From assembly GCA_023399455.1 (NCBI GenBank), contig JAEWPN010000253.1:1-26340 (forward strand): a DNA stretch of 26,340 nt, in the 5' to 3' direction. The notes under the pieces are model-generated. The model was not told the DNA's origin, did no database searches, and saw only the letters and a list, made by a program, of their open reading frames with translations. Of the stretch, positions 17,042 through 24,056 are shown in pieces. The first letter of the stretch is position 1, and every line of letters starts with the position of its first letter. The stretch comes from Bacillota bacterium (GTDB lineage Bacteria; Bacillota; Clostridia; Lachnospirales; Lachnospiraceae). Position numbers and translations under genes: made by a program.

Positions 17042-18011
17042 CAGAATTTTTTGTTTGAGTATAAGTACAGTTTTATTAGGAAGCATTCTTACCGGCTGCG
17101 GCAGCACGCCTTATGAAATGGCGTATTCGCCCGACTATCCGGTAAGCAGCTACCGCATTTCCGTTTCGGAAGAAGCTGTGGATACTGCTACGCCTTTCGC
17201 GGCGGATTTATGTGTTGTGGATGGAGATATTGTTGCAGAGGACCTGGATCTTAGTCAGGTCAGCTCCGCAGCACTTTTTTCCTTGTCTACCAATGAGACC
17301 ATTTTAGCGAAAAACGTATACGAGAAGCTGGCGCCAGCCAGCCTGACCAAAATCATGACTGCTCTGGTAGCGTTGAAATACGGCTCTCCCGATGAAGTTC
17401 TGGCTGCCTCCGCCAATGTAAAGATTACGGAATCAGGCGCCCAGACCGTGGGAATAAAGGAAGGGGACAAGATGACACTGACGCAGGCGCTCCATCTGCT
17501 TCTCATCAACTCCGCAAACGATGCTGCGGTAATGATTGCGGAGGGCGTGGGTGGTTCTGTGGAGGGCTTTAGCGAACTGATGAATCAGGAAGCGAAGGAG
17601 ATAGGAGCCACGAACAGCAATTTTGTGAATCCTCACGGGCTTACTGCGGACAATCATTACGTGACGGCTTATGACATGTATCTGATTTTTAATGCAGCCC
17701 TGGAATATAATCTGATCAATGAAATTATTTCCATGCCGTCCTATACAACCGTGTACAAGGACAAGAACGGAAACGATAAAGAGATTTCTGTAAATACAAC
17801 GAATCTTTACCTTCAGGGGGAGAAGAACGCTCCTGATGCGATAACGGTTATCGGCGGAAAGACGGGGACTACTAATGCGGCAGGACACTGTCTGATTATT
17901 CTCTCCAGGGATTCTACGGGTAAGCCATATATTTCCGTAATTCTGCGCGCAGACGATAAGGATATTCTTTACCAGGATATGACTGATTTGTTGAGCGAAA
18001 TAAAGAATTAA
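17025..18011 (+). CDS. Lipoprotein D-alanyl-D-alanine carboxypeptidase (PBP5/DacF family)
   Basis: This serine peptidase would remove the terminal D-Ala of peptidoglycan stem peptides. All three catalytic motifs are present: SLTK at 106-109 (S106 nucleophile), SAN at 163-165 and KTG at 279-281. The N-terminus has a basic part, a hydrophobic stretch and a lipobox LTGC ending at C25, so it is predicted to be a lipid-anchored protein processed by signal peptidase II. At 328 residues it ends soon after the catalytic domain and lacks the usual PBP5 C-terminal domain and amphipathic anchor. GTG 17025 is used; GAGGAG at 17007-17012 lies within mgsA, and the genes overlap by 17 bases. Confidence 0.92.
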   Translation: MRCIDNRIFCLSISTVLLGSILTGCGSTPYEMAYSPDYPVSSYRISVSEEAVDTATPFAADLCVVDGDIVAEDLDLSQVSSAALFSLSTNETILAKNVYEKLAPASLTKIMTALVALKYGSPDEVLAASANVKITESGAQTVGIKEGDKMTLTQALHLLLINSANDAAVMIAEGVGGSVEGFSELMNQEAKEIGATNSNFVNPHGLTADNHYVTAYDMYLIFNAALEYNLINEIISMPSYTTVYKDKNGNDKEISVNTTNLYLQGEKNAPDAITVIGGKTGTTNAAGHCLIILSRDSTGKPYISVILRADDKDILYQDMTDLLSEIKN

Positions 18012-18014
18012 CAG

Positions 18015-18043
18015 TTGTTTTTTAATATAATATAAACTATAAT
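18015..18043 (+). promoter_or_regulatory. Probable sigma-A promoter
   Basis: TTGTTT (18015-18020) and a perfect TATAAT (18038-18043) are separated by exactly 17 bases in a very A+T-rich stretch right after the carboxypeptidase stop. The expected transcription start is near 18050, about 52 bases before the P-loop protein ATG. Confidence 0.65.
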
Positions 18044-18050
18044 ATAAATA

Positions 18051-18076
18051 GGCCTATTAATAAGTTTTTATGGGCC
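18051..18076 (+). promoter_or_regulatory. Leader hairpin at the predicted mRNA 5' end
   Basis: GGCCTAT and ATGGGCC pair over 7 positions (one G-U) with a 12-base loop. It begins at the predicted transcription start and ends 11 bases before the strong AGGAGGG ribosome binding site (18088-18094). It could stabilise the message or mark a small regulatory leader. No known riboswitch class is recognised. Confidence 0.4.
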
Positions 18077-18101
18077 GAATTTACTATAGGAGGGTTCACC
18101 A

Positions 18102-18521
18102 ATGGTTCAATTAATAGTAGGCAATAAGGGAAAAGGTAAGACAAAACATTTACTGGATAAGGTAAATGCCGAGGTGAAAACAGCATCGGGAAATATTACA
18201 TATTTAGACAAAAGTACAAAGCATATGTATGAATTGAACAACAAGATTCGTTTAATTAACGTAATGGATTATATGATCACTAACAGCGATGAGTTTCTTG
18301 GATTTATCTGTGGTATTATATCTCAGGATCACGATCTACAACAGATGTATTTCGACAGCTTCCTGAAGATAGCTTGTCTGGAAGGCAAGGACACCCTTCC
18401 TGCAATTGAAAAATTAGAAAAAATTGGAGAATCGTTTGGCGTAGATTTCGTTTTGAGTATTTCATTAGATGAACATGAATTGCCTGAAGTTATGAAATCA
18501 AAGGTTATTGTAGCTCTTTAA
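18102..18521 (+). CDS. Uncharacterised small P-loop protein
   Basis: I do not recognise a named family for this 139-residue protein; similar proteins are sometimes loosely labelled twitching-motility PilT, which the sequence does not support. It opens with a strand and Walker A loop, LIVGNKGKGKT (4-14, K13/T14), then ITYLDKSTKHMYEL, a helix-rich middle around FLGFICGIISQDHDLQQMYFDSFL, and a closing strand VDFVLSISLDEHELP with C-terminal VIVAL. No clear Walker B Asp-Glu pair or ATPase domain of normal size is seen, so it may bind nucleotides without being a full motor. No membrane segments are visible. It has its own promoter, leader hairpin and downstream hairpin, and it sits between wall-enzyme genes and the HlyD-like/yggS/sepF genes. 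Confidence 0.85.
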   Translation: MVQLIVGNKGKGKTKHLLDKVNAEVKTASGNITYLDKSTKHMYELNNKIRLINVMDYMITNSDEFLGFICGIISQDHDLQQMYFDSFLKIACLEGKDTLPAIEKLEKIGESFGVDFVLSISLDEHELPEVMKSKVIVAL

Positions 18522-18576
18522 TTATAGTAGTTTTAAATCAGGAAAGTATTGTGGATTCGTTTTACTGATTTTAATT

Positions 18577-18608
18577 GGCCTCGGATACCTTGCCGGGGCC
18601 TTTCCTTT
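18577..18608 (+). terminator. Terminator or attenuator before the HlyD-like gene
   Basis: GGCCTCGG (18577-18584) and CCGGGGCC (18593-18600) form an 8-pair stem (one G-U) with an 8-base loop, followed by TTTCCTTT. It sits 55 bases after the P-loop protein stop. A second, imperfect inverted repeat (18597-18608 with 18611-18621) shares its right arm, so alternative folding is possible. Confidence 0.6.
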
Positions 18609-18635
18609 GCAAAGCAAAGCCTGGGAGGTCTTGGA

Positions 18636-20033
18636 TTGAACAATCAGAATTCCAATAAGGTAACAAAATATAGAAAGCCGCTCAATCTTAATATAGGGAT
18701 GATAATTTTTGCTGTTATTTTCATTTATATCATCATTTGTACCTTCATGTATTTTACCTCCAAGCATGTCGTTGCTTATGAGGTCAAGGCGGGTGCTCTA
18801 TCTATCAATAATATATACAAGGCGGTGGCGCTCAGGGACGAGACGGTGGTGATGGCCGACGATGCCGGATATGTGAATTATTTTGCCAGAGAGGGAGCGA
18901 GAGTGGCGGCGGGCGACCTCGTTTATGCCGTGGATGAGTCTGGCAAACTCTCCGATTATATCAACGCCAACTCTTCGGGAGAAAACTCTTTGTCCAAGGC
19001 GGATTTGTCAGAATTGAAGACGGAAATCGTAGGATTTTCCAGCACCTTCGATCCGAAAAGTTTTGCAGCGGCTTATGACTTTAAATACAGTATGCAGGGG
19101 ACTGTCCTGAAGCTGGCCAATTATAATATCTTGGAGAGCATAGATGCCATTCAGACTTCAGGGCTGGAGGGGCTGGTAAAGCAGTGTATTTCGCCTGCGG
19201 CAGGTATTGTCGTCTATTCCACGGATGGGTATGAGGCGCTGACCTTAGAGCAGATGACCGAGGCGTTGTATTCACAAGAGAACTACGAAAAAAAACAGTT
19301 AATAGGCAATGAATTGATTGCGGCGGGTGACCCTGTTTATAAATTATCCACAAGCGAAGACTGGTCGCTAGTTATCCAGGTCGATAAGGACAGAGAAGCG
19401 GAGCTTCTCGAAGCGGAATACGTAAAGGTAAAATTCTTAAAAAACCAGGAAACGTCCTGGGGCAAGGTGGACTCTTATACAAATGAAGACGGCGATATTT
19501 TTGTCAGGCTCGCCTTCACCAATTCTATGATCACGTTCTGTACGGATCGTTTTGTAGATATTGAGCTCATTCTGGAAGACGAATCGGGATTAAAGATTCC
19601 CAATTCCGCTATAGTGGAAAAGGAATTTTTCATTGTACCCAAGAGCTTCGTTACAAAAGGCGGAAACAGTAGTTCCTATGGAGTGTTGAGAGAAGCTTAC
19701 ACGGAGGACGGAACAGCTACGACGGAGTTTGTGGAGACTACGATTTACAATGAAGAGGATGAGGAATATTATGTGGATGATTCCACCCTTCGAATAGGGG
19801 ATTATCTTATAATTCCTGAAGGTACGGAGAAATATGCGGTGAGCAAGAGAGGAAGCCTGATTGGGGTATATAACATCAATAAGGGATATGCTGATTTCAA
19901 GCAGGTCAATATTTTATACAGCAATGATGAATATTCCGTTGTGCAGTCCAATACGGCATATGGACTGAATGTGTACGACTATATCGTCTTGGATGCGGCG
20001 ACGGTGAGTGAGGATGAATTGATATATGAATAA
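18636..20033 (+). CDS. HlyD-like membrane-anchored adaptor protein
   Basis: The 465-residue product resembles HlyD/membrane-fusion adaptors: a short cytoplasmic N-terminus, one membrane segment (about 20-40), a lipoyl-like half (ADDAGYVNYFAREGARVAAGDLVYAV), a middle helical part, a second half-motif (SPAAGIVVYS) and beta-barrel blocks ending in the family-like LKIPNSAIVEKEFFIVP. No ABC or MFS exporter gene is adjacent. The start is TTG 18636, chosen because GGGAGGT at 18623-18629 lies 6 bases upstream; an earlier start would read through the terminator hairpin. It precedes yggS and sepF, so a role in envelope or division rather than export is possible but unproven. Confidence 0.8.
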   Translation: MNNQNSNKVTKYRKPLNLNIGMIIFAVIFIYIIICTFMYFTSKHVVAYEVKAGALSINNIYKAVALRDETVVMADDAGYVNYFAREGARVAAGDLVYAVDESGKLSDYINANSSGENSLSKADLSELKTEIVGFSSTFDPKSFAAAYDFKYSMQGTVLKLANYNILESIDAIQTSGLEGLVKQCISPAAGIVVYSTDGYEALTLEQMTEALYSQENYEKKQLIGNELIAAGDPVYKLSTSEDWSLVIQVDKDREAELLEAEYVKVKFLKNQETSWGKVDSYTNEDGDIFVRLAFTNSMITFCTDRFVDIELILEDESGLKIPNSAIVEKEFFIVPKSFVTKGGNSSSYGVLREAYTEDGTATTEFVETTIYNEEDEEYYVDDSTLRIGDYLIIPEGTEKYAVSKRGSLIGVYNINKGYADFKQVNILYSNDEYSVVQSNTAYGLNVYDYIVLDAATVSEDELIYE

Positions 20034-20117
20034 TGGGTGCCTGTAGAAAACAACTGCGCTGATAGGTGGGAGGATTCTTTAGCTTTAAATTATGGTGGTG
20101 TAGGAAAGGAGATAGGT

Positions 20118-20864
20118 ATGGGTGAGGATAAAGATAAGGTGTGTACTGAGAAGAGTGGCATCGGTTATGGTTATATTGCCGATAATATAAAGGTGGTAGA
20201 GAACAATATTCTTAGTGCCTGCAAGCGTTCTGATCGGAATATCGAGGAAGTGATGCTTATAGCGGTCAGCAAGACGATGCCGGTGGAGGCACTGAAAGCG
20301 GCGTATGAGTGTGGATGCAGGGACTTTGGGGAGAATAAGGTGCAGGAACTGGTGGACAAGTATGAGCAGATGCCGAAGGATATCAGATGGCATATGATTG
20401 GGCATCTTCAGCGGAATAAGGTGAAGTATATTGTTGATAAGGCTTATCTTATTCATGGGGTGGATTCTTTGAGGCTGGCGGAAGAAATAAGTAAGGAAGC
20501 GGTGAAGAAGAATGTTACCGCTCATATTCTTATAGAGGTAAATGCTGCGCAGGAGGATACCAAGTTCGGGGTGAGCATTGATGAGACTGCTGGGCTTCTT
20601 GAAAATATTTCCAGGCTGCCGTCGATAGAAGTCGAAGGCTTGATGATGATAGCGCCATATGTTGAAAATTCGGAAGAAAACAGACAATACTTTGTAAGCT
20701 TACGCCAATTATCTGTTGACATAATGAAAAAAAACAATGATAATGTTAATATGAATGTTTTGTCGATGGGGATGACTGGAGATTACGAAGTCGCGATTGA
20801 AGAGGGCGCGACTTATGTTCGAGTTGGGACAGGCATATTTGGCGAAAGGAATTATAACAGTTAA
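20118..20864 (+). CDS. yggS: YggS family PLP-binding homeostasis protein
   Basis: Members of this family (YggS/YlmE/PROSC) bind pyridoxal phosphate without a known catalytic reaction and influence vitamin B6 and amino-acid homeostasis. The cofactor lysine is K52 in LIAVSKTMP; other family blocks are FGENKVQEL, WHMIGHLQRNK, LIEVNAAQEDTKFG, GLMMIAPY and LSMGMTGDYEVAIEEGATYVRVGTGIFG. I chose ATG 20118 (248 residues) because AAGGAGAT lies 5 bases upstream; an in-frame GTG at 20037 would add 27 atypical residues. Compared with typical members it still has an N-terminal extension of about 19 residues. It lies 12 bases before sepF, as in the ylmE-sepF order of Bacillus. Confidence 0.95.
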   Translation: MGEDKDKVCTEKSGIGYGYIADNIKVVENNILSACKRSDRNIEEVMLIAVSKTMPVEALKAAYECGCRDFGENKVQELVDKYEQMPKDIRWHMIGHLQRNKVKYIVDKAYLIHGVDSLRLAEEISKEAVKKNVTAHILIEVNAAQEDTKFGVSIDETAGLLENISRLPSIEVEGLMMIAPYVENSEENRQYFVSLRQLSVDIMKKNNDNVNMNVLSMGMTGDYEVAIEEGATYVRVGTGIFGERNYNS

Positions 20865-20876
20865 GGAGATATTACG

Positions 20877-21377
20877 ATGGGAGTAATGGATAAATTTTTA
20901 AACTATATGAAGTTGAATGATGAAGATGAGGATTATTATGATGAGGATTATTATGATGATTCCGACGAGCACCAGTCTTCTAAAAAGACGGTAGTTCCCA
21001 AGGAAGAATCTCCGATATTAGAGGATGTCTCTGCTAAAAAGTCTTCGCCCAAGATCACTCCAATGGCAAGACAGCCGAGGAAGATGATAGGCGCAGGCAT
21101 GGAGGTGTGCGTAATCAAACCTACTTCCGTGGAGGATGCGAGGGAGATTACAGAGACATTGTTAGCCAACAGAACGGTAGTGCTTAATCTGGAAGGCCTG
21201 GACGTGGATATCGCTCAGCGGATCATTGATTTCACCTCCGGTTCCTGCTTCGCGATGAGCGGCAACCTGCAGAAAATATCTCACTACATATTCATCATTA
21301 CTCCAGCGAGCGTAGATATTTCAGGAGACTTTCAAGAGCTGTTATCAGGAGCTTTCGATGTACCTATTAATAAATAA
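20877..21377 (+). CDS. sepF: Cell division protein SepF
   Basis: SepF tethers FtsZ to the membrane and shapes the septum. The 166-residue protein has a short N-terminal amphipathic segment (MGVMDKFLNYMKL) for membrane binding, a highly acidic linker rich in Asp, Glu and Tyr, and the C-terminal SepF domain from about residue 77 with CVIKPTSVEDAREI, VVLNLEGLDVDIAQRIIDF and SGSCFAMSGNLQKIS. AAGGAGAT at 20863-20870 overlaps the yggS stop. The linker contains a perfect 15-base tandem duplication. It ends just before a strong terminator. Confidence 0.95.
   Translation: MGVMDKFLNYMKLNDEDEDYYDEDYYDDSDEHQSSKKTVVPKEESPILEDVSAKKSSPKITPMARQPRKMIGAGMEVCVIKPTSVEDAREITETLLANRTVVLNLEGLDVDIAQRIIDFTSGSCFAMSGNLQKISHYIFIITPASVDISGDFQELLSGAFDVPINK
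20925..20954 (+). repeat. Tandem 15-base repeat in sepF
   Basis: GATGAGGATTATTAT occurs twice without gap (20925-20939, 20940-20954). It encodes two copies of the Asp-Glu-Asp-Tyr-Tyr unit in the acidic linker. The unit is a multiple of three, so copy-number changes would keep the reading frame. Confidence 0.9.
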
Positions 21378-21382
21378 AGTTG

Positions 21383-21415
21383 AAAACTTCCCTTTTTATC
21401 AGGGAAGTTTTTATA
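21383..21415 (+). terminator. Strong intrinsic terminator after sepF
   Basis: AAAACTTCCCT (21383-21393) and AGGGAAGTTTT (21401-21411) form an 11-pair stem with a 7-base loop, running into a T-stretch. It starts 5 bases after the sepF stop and is the clearest terminator in the window. Confidence 0.85.
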
Positions 21416-21419
21416 TAAT
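21414..21419 (+). promoter_or_regulatory. Possible -10 element for aroB
   Basis: A perfect TATAAT overlaps the end of the sepF terminator and lies 20 bases before the aroB ATG. No good -35 is found at 16-18 bases upstream, because that space is the terminator hairpin. aroB needs a promoter here or read-through, so it is listed with low confidence. Confidence 0.25.
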
Positions 21420-21439
21420 GTAAGCCGGAGGAAAAATGT

Positions 21440-22549
21440 ATGGCCCAGAGATTGACCATAAATTATGAAAAAAAGCCTTGTTATGATATTGTATTTTCGC
21501 AGACCTTTGACGAGTTTGCTTTTGAACTGGAAGAGCTTGGAACTGGGAACAGGCGGCTCTGCATTGTGACGGACTCTTCGGTGGAGGCCTTATATGCACA
21601 GACTATCTTGGATTTAATAAAGGATAAATGTAAGAAAGCTGTAGTTTTTTCTTTCCCTGCGGGAGAACAGAACAAGACGCTGGATACGGTGAAGAAAGCC
21701 TATACCTTTCTTATTGAAGAAGAGTTCGATAGAAAGGATTTGCTCATCGCATTGGGCGGCGGCGTTGTCGGAGACCTGACCGGCTTCACTGCAGCAACTT
21801 ATTTGCGCGGAATCGATTTCATACAGATTCCGACCACGCTCTTGGCACAAGCGGACAGCAGCATCGGCGGAAAGACCGGTGTCGATTTTGACGGGTACAA
21901 GAACATGGTGGGAGCTTTTCATATGCCCAAGCTGGTTTATATGAATGTTTCTGCGCTTAAGACCCTGGAGGAACGGCAATATTACTCTGGTTTTGCTGAA
22001 ATTATGAAACATGGTTTGATTCGCGACCATATTTTTTATGAGTGGCTGCTTAATAACATGTATGAGATATGCGAGAGAGAGCCTTCCGTCTTGGAGGAGA
22101 TGGTAATTAAGAGCTGTTCCATCAAAAAAGCGGTGGTGGAAAAGGACCCGAAGGAGATGGGAGACAGGGCTCTCCTTAACTTCGGACATACGATTGGACA
22201 TGCTATAGAAAAAGCGAAAAATTTTGAGCTTTACCATGGGGAATGCGTCGCCTTAGGATGTGTGGCGGCAGCTTTCATTTCATGGAAGCACGAGCTTTTG
22301 TCTATGGAGGAGTATTATGAAATCAGGGATATGTTCGTGCCCTTCAATTTACCGATTTCCATAGAAGACATCGATTCGCAGGAAATAACGGCCCTTACAA
22401 AATCAGATAAAAAGATGGACGCTGGTAAGATTAAATTTGTCCTTCTCAAAAAAGTAGGAAAAGCCGTTATCGATATGAGTGTCACGGAGGAAGATATTAA
22501 AGCGGCGGTAGAGGAAATCAGCTTTAACGAAGAGGATATGTCTGAATAA
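21440..22549 (+). CDS. aroB: 3-dehydroquinate synthase AroB
   Basis: AroB makes 3-dehydroquinate from DAHP, the second step of the shikimate pathway, using NAD and a divalent metal. The 369-residue protein has the NAD-binding block GGGVVGDLTGF (106-116), IQIPTTLLAQADSSIGGKTGVD, and the metal-ligand histidines H250 (GHTIGHAIE) and H266 (YHGE), spaced 16 apart as in characterised enzymes. The ATG has CCGGAGG at about 21425-21431. No other shikimate genes are in the window. It lies between the sepF terminator and lspA. Confidence 0.96.
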   Translation: MAQRLTINYEKKPCYDIVFSQTFDEFAFELEELGTGNRRLCIVTDSSVEALYAQTILDLIKDKCKKAVVFSFPAGEQNKTLDTVKKAYTFLIEEEFDRKDLLIALGGGVVGDLTGFTAATYLRGIDFIQIPTTLLAQADSSIGGKTGVDFDGYKNMVGAFHMPKLVYMNVSALKTLEERQYYSGFAEIMKHGLIRDHIFYEWLLNNMYEICEREPSVLEEMVIKSCSIKKAVVEKDPKEMGDRALLNFGHTIGHAIEKAKNFELYHGECVALGCVAAAFISWKHELLSMEEYYEIRDMFVPFNLPISIEDIDSQEITALTKSDKKMDAGKIKFVLLKKVGKAVIDMSVTEEDIKAAVEEISFNEEDMSE

Positions 22550-22551
22550 TA

Positions 22552-22581
22552 ATTGATAAGTACGCATAAATACTTATCGAT
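22552..22581. repeat. Inverted repeat between aroB and lspA
   Basis: ATTGATAAGTA and TACTTATCGAT pair over 11 positions (one G-U) with an 8-base loop, starting 2 bases after the aroB stop. It has no T-tract. The arms resemble the hairpins at 4782 and 7479 (core ATRAGTA/TACTYAT). It ends 10 bases before the lspA ribosome binding site GTGAGGA. Confidence 0.65.
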
Positions 22582-22604
22582 TCAAAGAAACGTGAGGATT
22601 TTTC

Positions 22605-23132
22605 ATGAGTAAGTCAAAGAAAAAATTGCTTGTCTTCGATGTATTTCTTTTAAGCGTGCTGATTGCCACGGATCAGCTTTCCAAATACTTTGCAGTCCTT
22701 AAATTAAGGCACCAGCCAGCTTACAGTGTGATTGAAGGCATCTTGGAATTCAATTATCTGGAGAACAGGGGCGCAGCGTTTGGGCTTTTGCAAAATCAAA
22801 AGGTTTTGTTTCTATTTGTCGGAATCATATTTTTATGTACAATCGTTTATATTCTTTATAAGACTCCTGGCGGCCGCCGGTATACGTTTTTGCATATTCT
22901 TCTCGTGACGATTGCGGGAGGTGCGGCAGGAAATATGATAGATCGTATCCGTTTGGATTATGTGGTGGATTTTATTTATTTCGTATGTATCAATTTTCCC
23001 ATATTTAATGTAGCTGATATGTATGTGACAATGGCCTCGGTAGTGCTTTTTATATTATTGTTTTTTTATTATAAGGAAGAGGACTTAAATTTCCTCAATT
23101 TCAAACAAAATAAGTACAGGGAACTGAAATAG
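22605..23132 (+). CDS. lspA: Lipoprotein signal peptidase (signal peptidase II)
   Basis: LspA cleaves prolipoproteins before the lipid-modified cysteine. The 175-residue protein has four hydrophobic membrane segments and the family motifs DQLSKYF near residue 23, NRGAAFG and GNMIDR. The two catalytic aspartates are D122 in YVVDFIYF and D138 in FNVADMY. GTGAGGA at 22592-22598 precedes the ATG. Its stop directly abuts the rluD start, the common lspA-rluD pair. A likely substrate, the lipoprotein carboxypeptidase at 17025, is encoded upstream. Confidence 0.96.
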   Translation: MSKSKKKLLVFDVFLLSVLIATDQLSKYFAVLKLRHQPAYSVIEGILEFNYLENRGAAFGLLQNQKVLFLFVGIIFLCTIVYILYKTPGGRRYTFLHILLVTIAGGAAGNMIDRIRLDYVVDFIYFVCINFPIFNVADMYVTMASVVLFILLFFYYKEEDLNFLNFKQNKYRELK

Positions 23133-24056
23133 ATGATTCAAGACAGCGGTCAGCTTTGTTTTCAAATAAACGAGGATATGGGAGATGAGAGGATTGATAA
23201 GTGCTTAAGCGTGCTTATCGATTCTTTGTCGCGCTCTTATATACAAAAGCTGTTAAAGGATGAAAAGATCACAGTAAATGGTATCGTCGTCAAAGCGAAT
23301 TACAAGGTGAAGGTCGACGATGAAATACGCTTTGATGTGCCGCCTGCCGAGGAGCCTGATATACTGCCGGAGGATATTCCGCTGGATATTCTCTATGAGG
23401 ATGCGGATGTTCTCGTTGTGAATAAACCCAAGGGCATGGTCGTCCATCCTGCGGCAGGACATTACAACAATACTTTGGTAAATGCGGTCATGTTTCATTG
23501 CCATGGAGAGCTTTCCGGTATTAACGGTGTGATGCGTCCGGGCATTGTTCATAGAATTGACCGGGATACTACCGGTTCCGTTATCATTTGCAAGAACGAC
23601 TTTTCTCATAACCACATCGCATGCCAGCTTAAAGAACATTCTATCGTAAGAAAATATCACGCCATTTGTTATGGGGTGATAAAGGAGGAGGAAGGTTCCG
23701 TAAATGCTCCCGTGGGAAGACATCCTACCGACCGCAAGAGAATGGCCGTTAATGAAAAAAACGGGAAGTATGCTGTTACTCACTATAAGGTATTAAAAAG
23801 ATTCAATGGATATACTTATATCGAATGTATGTTGGAGACCGGAAGAACCCATCAGATCCGCGTCCATATGGCCAGCATAGGACATCCTCTGCTGGGGGAC
23901 GAGGTGTACGCCGGCAACCGGAAATCGCCTTTTAAGCTGGAGGGACAGTGCCTTCATGCGAAAACGCTTGGATTTGTTCATCCGCGAAGCTTAAAGTATA
24001 TCGAAACGAATGCACCATTGCCTGATTATTTTACGCATTTACTTGAAATTCTATAG
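23133..24056 (+). CDS. rluD: RluA/RluD family 23S rRNA pseudouridine synthase
   Basis: The 307-residue protein has an N-terminal S4 RNA-binding domain (about 18-80, RIDKCLSVLIDSLSRSYIQK) and the RluA-type catalytic domain with HRIDRDTTG, where D143 is the catalytic aspartate. C-terminal blocks LETGRTHQIRVHMASIGHPLLGD are typical. It probably modifies 23S rRNA; whether it is RluD or another RluA-family member cannot be fixed by eye. The ATG follows the lspA stop with no gap; AGGGAA at 23118-23123 is inside lspA. Its 3' end overlaps the opposing transporter gene by 31 bases. Confidence 0.93.
   Translation: MIQDSGQLCFQINEDMGDERIDKCLSVLIDSLSRSYIQKLLKDEKITVNGIVVKANYKVKVDDEIRFDVPPAEEPDILPEDIPLDILYEDADVLVVNKPKGMVVHPAAGHYNNTLVNAVMFHCHGELSGINGVMRPGIVHRIDRDTTGSVIICKNDFSHNHIACQLKEHSIVRKYHAICYGVIKEEEGSVNAPVGRHPTDRKRMAVNEKNGKYAVTHYKVLKRFNGYTYIECMLETGRTHQIRVHMASIGHPLLGDEVYAGNRKSPFKLEGQCLHAKTLGFVHPRSLKYIETNAPLPDYFTHLLEIL

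Noticed and set aside
18549..18635. Longer HlyD-like protein starting at 18549
   Set aside because: That start reads through a terminator-like hairpin and has no ribosome binding site, while TTG 18636 has GGGAGGT at good spacing.
20034..20063. Nine-codon open frame directly after the HlyD-like stop
   Set aside because: It has no ribosome binding site and no recognisable leader-peptide content; chance is sufficient.
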